A DNA stretch of 64,000 bases, from positions 1 to 64,000 of the forward strand of contig JAUNPU010000019.1 in assembly GCA_030536555.1 (NCBI GenBank). The letters are read 5' to 3'. Shown here in pieces: positions 32,222 through 42,383 of the stretch. Positions within the stretch are counted from its first letter, which is position 1; each line of letters opens with the position of its first letter. This DNA comes from Eubacteriales bacterium. GTDB lineage: Bacteria > Bacillota > Clostridia > Lachnospirales > Lachnospiraceae. A program made the position numbers and the translations under genes. Below the pieces are notes generated by a model. It did no database searches. It saw only the letters and a program-made list of their open reading frames with translations, and had not been told where the DNA came from.

Positions 32222-34006
32222 TTATTTCACACTGCAGCGAAGGGTAAACTCACTGTCCGCCAGCAGCACCCGGTCCCGATCCTGGAGCGGATACGGTGTA
32301 TTGCTTGCAATTCGCTGGTTCCCTCCGTTGATATAAGTTCCGTTTTTTGAGTTCAGATCTTTGACAAAAACACTGCCATTCTGCACCTGAAATTCTGCGT
32401 GAATCTTTCCAACCTTTGGATTAGCTACTGCAAAGTCAACCTGCTCCTTCAGACGGCCAATCAGAATACTGGGGCGGTTAAGCGGCACCCTCGTCATGAT
32501 TCCATTCTCATAGTACTCCAGATAGGCTGCCGAATCGCCATAGCTTCCGTCCATAATCTCTGTCTCCCCATCTGACTGAAATGCCCCCGGATCCAGTTCT
32601 GTTTCATCAGAGCAGGGCATCGAAGCATACGGAATCTGTGGCTGCGCTGTGGCCCGTGTACGATTCGAAGTCTGCACATACTTCAGTTCTGTCACTGACT
32701 CCGACACAGGAACACGCTCCGGCGCTGGCGGCATTCCCGGAACAGACTGGCTTCCCGGCACGGACGGTCTGCCCGGTACAGACGGTCTGCCTGACACAGA
32801 TGGCTTTCCGGCTGCGTTTGCCTTCTGTGCTTCTGCTTTCTTCTCCTTCGGTGCCGCATTTCGGCTGTTTACATATGCCTCCCGATACAGAATCACCTCC
32901 ACCAGCGCTGTCAGAATAACCGCTGCTAAAATATTGGTCACTTCCAGACCTCCGGTCTCCGGGTTCATAAACGCGCCAAAGGACACAAGCGCAGCCAGCA
33001 CAACCATCACCACTGCCTGCGGGAGCAGGAATTTCTTCTTTGCCTTCTCCGCATCAAAACCATCATCGCCGACCGGTGCCTGCCCTGCATTCTTTTCGTT
33101 CCGTTGCGCCTTCTTTTCCGCTTTGCGGGCCTCCTTTTCCGCCTTCCTGTCTGCCTTGCCTCCTGCACGCTTTGCGGGCTTCACAGGCTTTCCATCGGCC
33201 TTCTCCGGCTGCTGCAAAGCTGCACCGTCATTCGCGTGCTGCGATACACCGCCACGAGGCATCATATTCTCCGGCAGCTGACCATACATTCCGGCACCTG
33301 CCACCGGTATCTCCGCTGTCCCCTGAGCCGGCTGACCATACGGAACCTGCTGCTGATTTGGCATCTGCTGCTGATACGGCGTCTGCTGCCCATACGGAAC
33401 CTGGACGCTTTCCGTCCGGCCGCTTCTCATTCCTGTCACCGGACCTCTCTGGAGACTCTGCTTGACACAGCGCCCCAGCTCCTCCAGAGAAAACGGCTCC
33501 CGGTTCACCACCTCCAGCAGTACCTGAATAAAATTATCATTAGAAAGTTCCAGCTTGCCCTGCATCACCAGATTCAGAAGAAATTGCTTCACGTTCTCTC
33601 CCTCTGCCGCTTCCGACGCAACAGGAAGGCAGACAAAATACGGAGAACAGTTTGCCGGATCCACAAATACATAACCAGGATCCATCACCAGTCCGGACAG
33701 GGGAATCTGATACTCGCCTGCGTCCATTCCTGCCTCAACAATTCCCTGGATCAGCCGCAGCAATTCCTCCCGTTTCAGCTTTCTGCGGTCCAGAATCTGG
33801 CTGAGTGCCGTTCTGGAAGAAATGTTATAATACAGCACCATCTCCCCATTCATCATCCTGCGGGACACCGGAAGAAAATGTGCAATTTCATTGGAAATCA
33901 GCATCTCCATCTGGTATTTCACCAGCTCTGCTCCCTGCGGCATCACTGCCGTAAGATAGCTGGATGCCCCTGCATTTTCATACGAAAACATATTCTGCTC
34001 CATCAT
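32222..34006 (-). CDS. DUF6382/FHA domain membrane protein, Tad cluster 2
   Basis: 594 residues. Residues 1-185 form the DUF6382-type domain, like the cluster 1 FHA protein (MMNGEMVLYYNISSRTALSQIL). A Gln-rich stretch (PYGQQ/PYQQQ repeats) and a Lys/Glu-rich region follow, then two membrane helices (about 330-350 and 358-380). Next is a Pro-rich repeat tract (PSVPGR type). The C-terminal FHA domain has ILIGRLKE, GKIHAEFQV and DLNSKNGTYINGG. The classic S-R-x-H is reduced to G-K-I-H, while the N-G-T motif is intact. Both DUF6382 and FHA should face the cytoplasm. It probably reads phosphothreonine made by the cluster kinase, linking it to the pilus machine. Confidence 0.87.
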   Translation of the reverse strand: MMEQNMFSYENAGASSYLTAVMPQGAELVKYQMEMLISNEIAHFLPVSRRMMNGEMVLYYNISSRTALSQILDRRKLKREELLRLIQGIVEAGMDAGEYQIPLSGLVMDPGYVFVDPANCSPYFVCLPVASEAAEGENVKQFLLNLVMQGKLELSNDNFIQVLLEVVNREPFSLEELGRCVKQSLQRGPVTGMRSGRTESVQVPYGQQTPYQQQMPNQQQVPYGQPAQGTAEIPVAGAGMYGQLPENMMPRGGVSQHANDGAALQQPEKADGKPVKPAKRAGGKADRKAEKEARKAEKKAQRNEKNAGQAPVGDDGFDAEKAKKKFLLPQAVVMVVLAALVSFGAFMNPETGGLEVTNILAAVILTALVEVILYREAYVNSRNAAPKEKKAEAQKANAAGKPSVSGRPSVPGRPSVPGSQSVPGMPPAPERVPVSESVTELKYVQTSNRTRATAQPQIPYASMPCSDETELDPGAFQSDGETEIMDGSYGDSAAYLEYYENGIMTRVPLNRPSILIGRLKEQVDFAVANPKVGKIHAEFQVQNGSVFVKDLNSKNGTYINGGNQRIASNTPYPLQDRDRVLLADSEFTLRCSVK

Positions 34007-34050
34007 GATAAAACTCCCTTCTTAAATAGACGTGAACTTTGTCCACGGAT

Positions 34051-34677
34051 TTATCTCAACAAAAGCACCATCGACGCGAAAACTCCAACCGCCAGAAACG
34101 GGACAAAAGGCACTTCTTCCTTCCACCTGGCTTTCCGAAACAGCAGCAGCCAGATGCTGTAAAAAAATGAAGGAAATGCAGCCAGGACCAAAATCTGCAC
34201 CACATACCCCCAGCCTGCTGTCATGGCTGTCACACCGAGAAGCTTGGCATCACCCATTCCCATGCGCTCACCGGAAAAATGCGCCACAAGCAGCATCAGC
34301 ACCGCAAAGACCACTCCCTTAAGCAATACGGAAAGCAGTTCCGTCGGTGCCTGTAAAGCCGCTCCCAGCAGAAGCTGCGCGGCCAGAAAGCAGAGAAGTA
34401 CCTCGTCCGGAACCACCCGCTTCCTTCCGTCCACAATCGCCAGCATCAGATAGGTCACGGCCAGATCTGCCAGACGTACCACAGCCAGTTTTCCGGTCAG
34501 CCCATACACCACTCCGGCACACAGCAGCCACAGACCGGCTGCTCCATACAGTTCCCGCTGCTTCCAGATCGCAGACAGTCCCTGCCTCTCGCCTCTCCAT
34601 TCCAGCAGACAGGCAACCAGCCGCATTCCGCCCAGCACAGAGACTGCCGCCAGTACCGCCACATTCAACCACTCCAT
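34051..34677 (-). CDS. Prepilin peptidase-like A24 protein, Tad cluster 2
   Basis: 208 residues from the ATG at 34677, with GGGAG nine bases upstream; ATG 34686 or GTG 34695 are alternatives. It has six or seven membrane helices. The aspartates are in LAIVDGRKRVVPDEVLL and GERMGMGDAKLLGV (GMGD-K), with PFVPFLAVGVFA at the end. It lies directly after the TadE gene and mirrors the position of the 8982-9440 gene in cluster 1. Confidence 0.85.
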   Translation of the reverse strand: MEWLNVAVLAAVSVLGGMRLVACLLEWRGERQGLSAIWKQRELYGAAGLWLLCAGVVYGLTGKLAVVRLADLAVTYLMLAIVDGRKRVVPDEVLLCFLAAQLLLGAALQAPTELLSVLLKGVVFAVLMLLVAHFSGERMGMGDAKLLGVTAMTAGWGYVVQILVLAAFPSFFYSIWLLLFRKARWKEEVPFVPFLAVGVFASMVLLLR

Positions 34678-34698
34678 GTCTTCCATCTCCCACACATC

Positions 34699-35814
34699 TT
34701 AATCGATCTCCTTTGTAACAATCCGGATATCCGGATAATCCTTCTGCGCCTCTGCCACAGCCTGATCATATTTACTCCGGTCGATTTTCCGGTCGCCTGT
34801 TGAAGACGGGATATACAGAATCAGCTCCTTGCTGCGGATTTCCGACGGATCCAGCGTCACACCGGCGTAAGTCGTCTTCGTATAGTTCTCCATATCACTG
34901 CATTTACTGCGGATTGCATTTCGAATCTTGCTTACATCCTGATAGGAAGCGCTCCGCAAATCTATGGACTTCTCTGCGGTAGCCTTGCCGCTTCCGGCAT
35001 CAAAAGCAGAAAATGTCTTGAAGTTATCCGGAAGATTCCGAACTCCTTCCTGCTCCTGAATTGCCTTCCCACGCTTCACGTCACTCTCCATATCCCATAC
35101 GCTCTTCTCCTGCGCCTGTCCGTCATCCGCCTTTCTGGAAAATATCGTCTTGCCGCTCATCCCCCGGACCGACGCCCGGTTCATCAGGTTCAGTTTCGGC
35201 ATAATGTCAATCGGCATCAGCGGATCAATCGTATAACAGGCTACCAGATCTATGCTTGTCCCGTCTTCAAAGAAGGAGGAGCTGGAAAAATCAATTCCGT
35301 CAAGCCCACCTATGACACGCAGCGCCTTCAGACGGCTGTCCGCGGAATTCCCCATGGAATCCGCGCCGATATATCCGGCTACCATAGGCTTTGCAACCAG
35401 CTCAAACAGCCGGTTATTCAGCTCACTGGACGCCTCACCTACCAGTGCTCCTCCTACATTTTTCAAAATCTCAACCGGGTCTGTGGTTCCTTCATACGTC
35501 TGTCCCGTATAGCCATCGTTCATCAGAGACTGATACAGCTTTACCACATGATCGGCATCCTGATTAAACTGTGTCGTTCTATCAGATGCTGCTGACTGCG
35601 CACTCTGATAGATATCATTTGCCCCTGTCACCTGATAAATATAGGTATACATGGACAGTTCCCTGGCAGTTTGCGCCACCGCATGCTGTACCAGACCATA
35701 CGCATAGACAATCCGCATAATATAGAGCATTGTCACGATTATCATCATAAAGATCGGATACACAATGCTTGCTTCTATGGTAAGTGAACCTTTCTTTTGC
35801 CGTATTCTCTTCAT
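34699..35814 (-). CDS. TadE-like pseudopilin, Tad cluster 2
   Basis: 371 residues. The N-terminus MKRIRQKKGSLTIEASIVYP has a basic leader, glycine, then the L-T-I-E-A prepilin motif and a membrane helix to about residue 38. The remainder is a soluble outer domain of about 330 residues with no catalytic motif. It ends with a sequence resembling the end of a lytic or anchor domain (IPSSTGDRKIDRSKYDQAVAEAQKDYP). It occupies the same place as the Cys/His-repeat TadE protein of cluster 1 but lacks those repeats. Starts three bases after the DUF5702 stop. Confidence 0.78.
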   Translation of the reverse strand: MKRIRQKKGSLTIEASIVYPIFMMIIVTMLYIMRIVYAYGLVQHAVAQTARELSMYTYIYQVTGANDIYQSAQSAASDRTTQFNQDADHVVKLYQSLMNDGYTGQTYEGTTDPVEILKNVGGALVGEASSELNNRLFELVAKPMVAGYIGADSMGNSADSRLKALRVIGGLDGIDFSSSSFFEDGTSIDLVACYTIDPLMPIDIMPKLNLMNRASVRGMSGKTIFSRKADDGQAQEKSVWDMESDVKRGKAIQEQEGVRNLPDNFKTFSAFDAGSGKATAEKSIDLRSASYQDVSKIRNAIRSKCSDMENYTKTTYAGVTLDPSEIRSKELILYIPSSTGDRKIDRSKYDQAVAEAQKDYPDIRIVTKEID

Positions 35815-35817
35815 CGT

Positions 35818-38346
35818 CTAATACCCCTGATATATCATACTCTTGAATTTCATCCGTCCGGTTACCCCATTTTGTTCGTAAGACTGCTTAAACGGCTCCG
35901 CTCCGCCAAACAGATAACGCAGCGACATGTCCGTATCCGCTTTCAAATAGGTAAATGCCTTCGCCATGGTAAAGTCGCTCTGCTGCTTCTTCATATTCAT
36001 TTCCACCAGATCCGCGGTCCGCATCAGACGCTTGTCCTCTCCTTTCACCAGCAGAAGAATCAGCAGGTAATCTTCATAGCACACGAACTTCCAGTCCGGT
36101 TCTCCATAATTTTGAATCAGTGAATCCCCCGACTGACTGGGATCCAGCTGCAGCAGTACATTATCAGAGGTTTTCAGAAGTGGAATCCGATACCCGCCAT
36201 CCACGAGAAAATGCATATCCATATAAGTCTCTGCCACCGACCACGCCGTCAGAAAAATCCAGAAAAACACCTGCTGCGGAATCGGCACCAGTAACGTGGC
36301 GCTGGCAACTGCCGCCGCTGCCGCTGCCCCATCACAGGCGTCATTAACATCATCATTCATATACAGCGCCGCCAGATTATTGACCATCCGTTCCGCGTAA
36401 ATCGTGGCATAGACTCCGTCCTCATTTGCCTGATCCGTCCGGTTTCCATATACCAGATATTCCAGCTCCCCGCGCAATACCGTGTTTCGGTCCTTCTTGG
36501 GAGCAAAGCGCATATCAATCTCCCCGCCCGGATGTATATAACGCCATTTCGGCAGATACTTGCTGTTGGAATCAGACCCGGGAAGCCTTCCGTCCGTGAA
36601 CTTGCTGACTCCGGTCAGCCGCGACTTAAATGTGCCAAACATGTAAGTCAGGCAAAGGGTATCATCCCTTGCTGTCTCCGCAAGATCCAGCAGCATGCTG
36701 TTCTTTCCGCTTTGAATGATATTGCGGGATGATGACAGGTCTCCTTCTTTGTTAAAAAATCCTTTCTTGTTTTCCTTTTTTGAATCTGCTCCGACCCTGC
36801 TCCGCGACGGAAGCGCATTATAAACCGCCTCGTCCACCTGCCCCCGCGGTGCAGCCGTTACTCCTTTATCCGAAGCGTCCTCACTCTTGTTGGACTGACT
36901 CTCAGCAAAGGTCTCGTCAATCGTAGAACTCCCGTCCTTCCCCTGCGCAGCATTAACCGCAGGCGAAATGGTACTCCAGGTCTTCCTGCAGAAATACAGG
37001 TATCCGCTCCTCAGTGCCGGATAGTAATACCTGCTTCCCTGCTCCCGGCTGCTTCCAATGGCGTCATCGATTTCCGTTGTACGGTCCGAAGAACTCAGAT
37101 AATAGAAATAATACTCCGGCTCCTCTTCCTCCTCTTCTTCCGCTTCGCCTTCCGTGCCTCCTTCTTCCGAAGTATCTTCTTCCGGCATTTCATCGATATA
37201 CCGCCGGATCGCCTCATCAATCTGTTCCATTACCAGCAATGCACTTCTGCCCAGATTATGATCTCCCTTCAGACGGTTCAGAACAGAATCTGACAGAATC
37301 GGTCTGATTCCATCTCTCAGGTAGAAATCCTCATATTCCTTGATACTTTCCTCCGCATCCTGCACCATTCCCTCAATTCCTTTATTTCCGGAAGCTGCTG
37401 CCTGATGCTCCTGCTGAAACTTCTTCAGATTGTCAATGGCATCCTGTACCTTCTCTTCTGCCTTTCCCGCCTTCTCCAGAACCGTTCCGGCTTTATCATC
37501 CACCTGTTCCAGCGCACGTTTCAGATCCGTTCTTGCCTGACTGTAGGCACGCTCCTGATTCCGATCCCCGGAATCATCTTCCTCCTCGTCATCAGAACCG
37601 GTATTCTCCTCCTGTATCTTCTGCATTTCACTTTTCAGACTGTTTATATAAGCCGTGGTCGCCGTATTCACCGCCTGAATCCCTGCATTCAGTTCACCAA
37701 TTGCCGCATTCAGCTTCTGGACAGCACGGTCCGCATCCACATTTGCTTCGTCCACCTCCATCTTGTCTTCCATGACTTCCGCGGTCTCTGTATTCTTTCG
37801 CGCCTCTTCCTTCACTTCTCCCAGATGCTTTAAAAGTTCCAGACGATCTGCCATAATATAGATTCCGCGAAACTTCGCATGCTCCACCATCTGATTCTCC
37901 AGCACACTTTGATTGACCAGAGAATACAGCGGCTCCACCTCACAGGAATCCACGGAAAAATCATAAAGATTTAAAAACTCCTGCCCCTTGTAAGGATTTC
38001 CTGCGCCTGCCTGGGACTTCAGAATCTCCCATATTTTCTCGGAATAAGCTTCATCGTCTGAAAGACCGGACGCCATCAGTGTTGCAGACAGACTTTCCTT
38101 ATAGATGGTTTCCACCTGCTCCGGGTCCTGAATGGCAAACAGCCCATATGTATCCTTCAACTCCTGATTGTACGCAGACAGCGCACTGGCCGCTGCCAGA
38201 TCTGTCGCCTCCTGCGTAATTGCTCTTGCACTTGCCATCCGGCTTCCGTCAATCAATACCGCGGATAGCAGCATGGTCGGCACTATGATCATGACCAGAA
38301 AAATCGAAATTGCTCCTCTGGTTCTCTTTTTCTCAAATAATTTCAT
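35818..38346 (-). CDS. DUF5702 (TadG-like) pilus assembly protein, Tad cluster 2
   Basis: 842 residues from the ATG at 38346 (AGGGG nine bases before). N-terminal membrane helix GAISIFLVMIIVPTMLLSAVLIDGSR at about 12-37, then ATDLAAASALSAYNQELKDTYGLFAI, the conserved head of the family. Coiled-coil-rich middle with acidic low-complexity patches (about 250-265 and 385-405). A hydrophobic Ala-rich helix lies at about 690-715, and the C-terminal part contains LLLLVKGEDKRLMRTADLVEMNM, similar to the end of the cluster 1 paralogue. Function unknown; strictly linked to Tad loci. Confidence 0.82.
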   Translation of the reverse strand: MKLFEKKRTRGAISIFLVMIIVPTMLLSAVLIDGSRMASARAITQEATDLAAASALSAYNQELKDTYGLFAIQDPEQVETIYKESLSATLMASGLSDDEAYSEKIWEILKSQAGAGNPYKGQEFLNLYDFSVDSCEVEPLYSLVNQSVLENQMVEHAKFRGIYIMADRLELLKHLGEVKEEARKNTETAEVMEDKMEVDEANVDADRAVQKLNAAIGELNAGIQAVNTATTAYINSLKSEMQKIQEENTGSDDEEEDDSGDRNQERAYSQARTDLKRALEQVDDKAGTVLEKAGKAEEKVQDAIDNLKKFQQEHQAAASGNKGIEGMVQDAEESIKEYEDFYLRDGIRPILSDSVLNRLKGDHNLGRSALLVMEQIDEAIRRYIDEMPEEDTSEEGGTEGEAEEEEEEEPEYYFYYLSSSDRTTEIDDAIGSSREQGSRYYYPALRSGYLYFCRKTWSTISPAVNAAQGKDGSSTIDETFAESQSNKSEDASDKGVTAAPRGQVDEAVYNALPSRSRVGADSKKENKKGFFNKEGDLSSSRNIIQSGKNSMLLDLAETARDDTLCLTYMFGTFKSRLTGVSKFTDGRLPGSDSNSKYLPKWRYIHPGGEIDMRFAPKKDRNTVLRGELEYLVYGNRTDQANEDGVYATIYAERMVNNLAALYMNDDVNDACDGAAAAAAVASATLLVPIPQQVFFWIFLTAWSVAETYMDMHFLVDGGYRIPLLKTSDNVLLQLDPSQSGDSLIQNYGEPDWKFVCYEDYLLILLLVKGEDKRLMRTADLVEMNMKKQQSDFTMAKAFTYLKADTDMSLRYLFGGAEPFKQSYEQNGVTGRMKFKSMIYQGY

Positions 38347-38376
38347 ACGCACATTCCCCTCTGACCTGCCCTGCGA

Positions 38377-39057
38377 CTATTTCAGCAGTTCTTTCAGTTT
38401 ATCCAATGCATCCTGAATTTTGTTGTAGCCATTCTCGATTCCGCCAAACACCTTGCTCTGTTTCAGCACATCCGTCGCCAGATCCACATTTCTGACAAAA
38501 TCCGGCGAGTCCACAACCGCTGACACCGCCGTCGTGTTCACCTCAAAAGGTCCTTTCTTTCCAAACATCTCTGCAATCGAATCTACCGGCATCCGATATC
38601 CGCTCTGAATCTGTACGCGGATCTTCTTGGAGATCAGATAGTCATCGATTTTTACATAATTTCCTGAATTTCTCACTTCGCCGGTAATCACATTGTACTT
38701 TCCCAGATTTGATGCCACATAGCGATTCACCAGTCCGGTATAATCCTTCTTGGCTCCCCCATCCATGAAAGGAACATTGCGGTAAGGATCCCGTACATTG
38801 AAATCATCCAGCGTCTTGATTCCGGTTGTCATATCTGAGACACGGGAACTGTACACCACCGATCCCCGCTCGGATGCACGGACGGCAAGACTCTGCAGAT
38901 TGTTCTCCTGATAAAGGACCATGCCCATGAAGAGAATAAACAGAAGCGAGAAAAAGAGGATGGAAAATACCATGGTTACCTCAATCGTCATGTAACCATT
39001 CTGATTAATACAAAGTTTTTTGTGAAACTTTAACCATATATTTTGCATTCGTTTCAT
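38377..39057 (-). CDS. TadE-like minor pilin, Tad cluster 2
   Basis: 226 residues; AGGAG precedes the ATG. Leader MKRMQNIWLKFHKKLCINQNG, then YMTIEVTMVFSILFFSLLFILFMG: glycine, a Glu five residues on and a hydrophobic helix, as in type IVb pseudopilins. The soluble part (about 50-226) is helical. It lies between flp and DUF5702. Cluster 1 has no equivalent in this position; its small pseudopilin is near the end. Confidence 0.78.
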   Translation of the reverse strand: MKRMQNIWLKFHKKLCINQNGYMTIEVTMVFSILFFSLLFILFMGMVLYQENNLQSLAVRASERGSVVYSSRVSDMTTGIKTLDDFNVRDPYRNVPFMDGGAKKDYTGLVNRYVASNLGKYNVITGEVRNSGNYVKIDDYLISKKIRVQIQSGYRMPVDSIAEMFGKKGPFEVNTTAVSAVVDSPDFVRNVDLATDVLKQSKVFGGIENGYNKIQDALDKLKELLK

Positions 39058-39147
39058 TTTTTCTCCTCGTACAATGAAGGGTACATCAGAAGAGATACAA
39101 TCTCCTGATGTACCAAACCTCTACTAAACATCTAAATAAAATCAAAC

Positions 39148-39336
39148 TTACGCCGATGGTTTTTCTACTCCACCCATGTTATCTGCTCCAAAAACAGTAT
39201 CCATAATGTTTTTAGCAAGTGAAGTGATACGATCTCTAAACAGTAACGCAATACACATCAGAGCTGCAATAATCATTACCAGTTCTACCGTTCCCATGCC
39301 ATCCTCTTCTGCATAAAATTTTTTCAACATTTCCAT
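39148..39336 (-). CDS. Flp-type type IVb pilin, Tad cluster 2
   Basis: 62 residues from the ATG at 39336, with AGGAGG eight bases upstream. The short leader MEMLKKFYAEEDG is followed by MGTVELVMIIAALMCIALLF, the hydrophobic helix with the characteristic Glu. The tail ends in GADNMGGVEKPSA. Expected major subunit of the second Tad pilus. It is flanked by tadC and a TadE-like gene. The tail differs wholly from the cluster 1 pilin, so the two pili would have different surfaces. Confidence 0.9.
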   Translation of the reverse strand: MEMLKKFYAEEDGMGTVELVMIIAALMCIALLFRDRITSLAKNIMDTVFGADNMGGVEKPSA

Positions 39337-39396
39337 GTTTATATCCTCCTTTCTGCTTAATTTATAAAAACGCCGCATACCGCAGCCATTTTTATC

Positions 39397-40323
39397 CTAC
39401 ATTCCCGCCGTCATGCTCAGTACTGCCGGAGTGGACACGATCAGCACAATTCCCAGAAACATGATCATCATCGGTATCAGAATCTTCGTGCTGGCCTGCT
39501 CTCCCAGCTGGCGGGCTGCATTCTTTCGCATCTCCCAGCACTCATTGCCCTGCGCCTGCAAAACCGGCACCACCTCAGAGCCGCCCCGCTTCAGATTCAT
39601 GATTATGACGGAAACGAACTTCGTCACTTCCTTCACATGACACCGTCTGGCGAACTCCTCATAGGCCACCGCCTCCGGCTTTCCCGCCTTGATTTCCATC
39701 AGTGCATAGCGCATCTCCTCATAGAGAATATGCTGCTTCTTATTCTCATTGATGATCTTCTCCCATGCCTTGGATATGGTCATGCCGGCATTCACCAGCA
39801 GCGTAAGCTTGTTGACAAACTCCGGGAACTCCATCTGGATCTTCTGACGGCGGGCCTCAATATCTCCATTCAGGCTGCTGTCTACGAGAAATGGAACTCC
39901 AACAATTGCTGCAACCGCAATTCCGGACAGAAGCAGTCCATTGGCTCCGTCTCCCTGCGCCGCCATAATCACACCCATCAGGGAAGCTCCCGCACCGGCC
40001 ACCACAGCCGCCGCCAGACGGTATCCACTGTGAATATAGCTGTAAAACTCCGCATCCTTCGGTCCCCGGATCTCCAGAATCTTCTGATATACCTGATTCT
40101 TATGCCTGGCCAGTGCGGTTCTCACTGACATCGGCAGCCGCTCCACCAGCCCATTCTTCTCACTCAGCCATAGTCCGATGGGAATAAAGTCCTTCAAACC
40201 ATACTCTTCCTTATCCACATACTCCATATATTCGTCGTAAATTCCCTTAGCCTTAAAGTAGCTGATAAGGAAACAACCCACACAACCGCCGCAGACCAGC
40301 GCCGTGATTATCATTGCTGCCAT
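39397..40323 (-). CDS. TadC-like inner-membrane pilus protein, Tad cluster 2
   Basis: 308 residues from the ATG at 40323 (GGGAGG upstream). N-terminal helix, a cytoplasmic stretch, two central helices, the T2SSF domain at about 140-270 (FVNKLTLLVNAGMTISKAWEKI, YEEMRYALMEIKAGKPEAVAYEEFARRC, LKRGGSEVVPVLQAQGNECW) and the last helix. Standard TadC build, without the Ig-like insert of its cluster 1 relative. Overlaps or abuts tadB. Confidence 0.9.
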   Translation of the reverse strand: MAAMIITALVCGGCVGCFLISYFKAKGIYDEYMEYVDKEEYGLKDFIPIGLWLSEKNGLVERLPMSVRTALARHKNQVYQKILEIRGPKDAEFYSYIHSGYRLAAAVVAGAGASLMGVIMAAQGDGANGLLLSGIAVAAIVGVPFLVDSSLNGDIEARRQKIQMEFPEFVNKLTLLVNAGMTISKAWEKIINENKKQHILYEEMRYALMEIKAGKPEAVAYEEFARRCHVKEVTKFVSVIIMNLKRGGSEVVPVLQAQGNECWEMRKNAARQLGEQASTKILIPMMIMFLGIVLIVSTPAVLSMTAGM

Positions 40324-40343
40324 ATGTGCCTCCCTTCGATTCG

Positions 40344-41132
40344 TCAAATGGTAATCTTCATAACCTTAGATCCGACCACATAGGCCAGCCCAAAGATCGC
40401 AATCGCCACTGTCATGGCAATCCGGCCCACAACGGTTTGAAATACCGGTGCCATGTAATCTCCCGAAGTAAGCGTCAAAAACAGTACCATGATCACCGGA
40501 AGCACCATCATAAAGTTAAATTCATACCTCTTTCCAGAAATCAGGGTATCGATCTCCTGCTTCACCTCTATCTTTTCACCGATCGTATTGGAGGTAGATC
40601 GCATAACCTCCATCAGATCTCCACCGGTTCGCTTACAGGTAACAAAGATATCCACAAAATTGTCTATATCCTCCAGATGTGCGCGCTCTGCAAACTGCTG
40701 GAACATCGCTTCCACCGTATTGTTCATTCCCAGCCCCCGCAGAATGTACTCCATCTCAACCAGAATGTCCGTCTCCGGATCCGGATAGACAACCCGCAGA
40801 TCCTGCAGCGCATCCCGAATACCGGTCTCCACCGACTTACCTACTGACAGCGCTGATGCCAGCGAGTACAGCATATCCTTGAACTGCAGCGTCAGCTGCC
40901 GCTTCCGCTTCGCAATAATCTGATTCGTCCGAACCTCCGGGAATTTCAGTGCCAACAGTGCCACAAACAGTGACAGGATAATGCTGTGATAAAATACATA
41001 TCCCACACCGAAGAGACACACCGCCGCAAGCACGATATTGAAAATCCGCTCCTGCTTTCCCATGATATAAATATCATAGTCCGTCAGCCCGTCTTCTCGC
41101 GGAAGCACCGGCTCCTTTTTCTTACCAAACAT
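40344..41132 (-). CDS. TadB-like inner-membrane pilus protein, Tad cluster 2
   Basis: 262 residues. Two hydrophobic segments at about 31-62, the T2SSF domain at about 78-200 (FKDMLYSLASALSVGKSVETGIRDAL, CKRTGGDLMEVMRSTSNTIGEKIEVKQEI), and two final helices. It lacks the repetitive basic N-terminus of the cluster 1 copy. It starts 15 bases after cpaF with no overlap, the normal arrangement. Confidence 0.9.
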   Translation of the reverse strand: MFGKKKEPVLPREDGLTDYDIYIMGKQERIFNIVLAAVCLFGVGYVFYHSIILSLFVALLALKFPEVRTNQIIAKRKRQLTLQFKDMLYSLASALSVGKSVETGIRDALQDLRVVYPDPETDILVEMEYILRGLGMNNTVEAMFQQFAERAHLEDIDNFVDIFVTCKRTGGDLMEVMRSTSNTIGEKIEVKQEIDTLISGKRYEFNFMMVLPVIMVLFLTLTSGDYMAPVFQTVVGRIAMTVAIAIFGLAYVVGSKVMKITI

Positions 41133-41147
41133 GATTCTGCTCCTTTC

Positions 41148-42383
41148 TCAGACCTGATCAGACAACCCCGCCATCTTGAATTTAAAGGTATTCTGCATCG
41201 GATTCTTCGTCCGGACGAGACCGCCGATGATTCGTCCGCCCGGCTCCTCTCCCTGCTCCTCAAACCGGTACAGCGGATTCAGGACAATCTCGCCGTTCCT
41301 GTATCCCACAACCTCCGTGATCTCCACCGTCCTTCTGGATTTGTCGCGAAGTCTGGACAACTGAATAATGATGTTGATTGCAGATGCAATCTGCTGACGA
41401 ATCGCCTCGATGGGGATATTGTTGCCTGACAGCACCATGGTCTCCAGACGTGACAGCATATCTTTGGTGGAATTGGAATGACCGGTTGACAGCGATCCGT
41501 CATGACCCGTATTCATGGCCTGCAGCATATCCAGAGCTTCCGCGCCTCGCACCTCACCGACCACGATTCGCTCCGGTCTCATACGCAGGGAGGAGCGAAT
41601 CAGGTCGCGAATCGTAATTTCACCCTTGCCTTCCATATTGGCATTTCTCGTCTCCAGGCGCACCAGATTGGCTACGCCCTTGATCTGAAGCTCTGCAGAG
41701 TCCTCGATGGTGATAATCCGCTCATCCTTGGGTATGTAATTGGACAATGCGTTCAGGAAGGTTGTCTTGCCGGAGCCGGTACCTCCGCTGATAAAAATAT
41801 TGTATTTTGCCCGCACCATCCGCTGCAGCAGTTCTGACACCTCCGGGGTAATCGAACCATAGGATATCAGCTTTTCCATAGTCATGGGATCCTCCGGGAA
41901 CTTACGGATGGTCACGGTAGGTCCGTCCAGCGCAATGGGCGGCAGCACCACATTGACACGAGAGCCATCCAGCAGTCTGGCATCCACAATCGGGCTGGAC
42001 TCATTGACAGTTCGATTCACCTTGGAAACAATATTCAGAATCACATTTTCCAGCTTCTCATTGGTTCCGAAACTGACATTCTTCTGAAAGAGTCGTCCAT
42101 TCTGCTCCACAAACACATGATGCGGACCATTGATCATAATCTCTGTAATAGACGGATCATCCACCAGCGGCTGAAGCACATCCAGTCCCCGCATGGAATT
42201 AAATACGCCTTCCATCACATCTCGCTTTTCGGTCAGAGACAGATAGGAACGCCGGGATTCTTCCGTGACAATCTCTGCAATCACCTCACGCAGTTCTTCA
42301 TCACTGACAGAACGGGTCAGATCCAGGCGGTCGGAAACCATTCCGCGAATCTGCAGCTGGTACTTCTGCATATTTTCTATCAT
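41148..42383 (-). CDS. CpaF/TadA family secretion ATPase, Tad cluster 2
   Basis: 411 residues; the start overlaps the cpaE stop (ATGA) and has GGAGGG upstream. Motifs: [14 protein letters not shown], Walker A GGTGSGKT (200-207), [21 protein letters not shown] and [14 protein letters not shown]. Usual CpaF length. Very similar in its core to the cluster 1 ATPase, showing that the clusters are paralogous, but it lacks the N-terminal and C-terminal repeat extensions. Confidence 0.95.
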   Translation of the reverse strand: MIENMQKYQLQIRGMVSDRLDLTRSVSDEELREVIAEIVTEESRRSYLSLTEKRDVMEGVFNSMRGLDVLQPLVDDPSITEIMINGPHHVFVEQNGRLFQKNVSFGTNEKLENVILNIVSKVNRTVNESSPIVDARLLDGSRVNVVLPPIALDGPTVTIRKFPEDPMTMEKLISYGSITPEVSELLQRMVRAKYNIFISGGTGSGKTTFLNALSNYIPKDERIITIEDSAELQIKGVANLVRLETRNANMEGKGEITIRDLIRSSLRMRPERIVVGEVRGAEALDMLQAMNTGHDGSLSTGHSNSTKDMLSRLETMVLSGNNIPIEAIRQQIASAINIIIQLSRLRDKSRRTVEITEVVGYRNGEIVLNPLYRFEEQGEEPGGRIIGGLVRTKNPMQNTFKFKMAGLSDQV

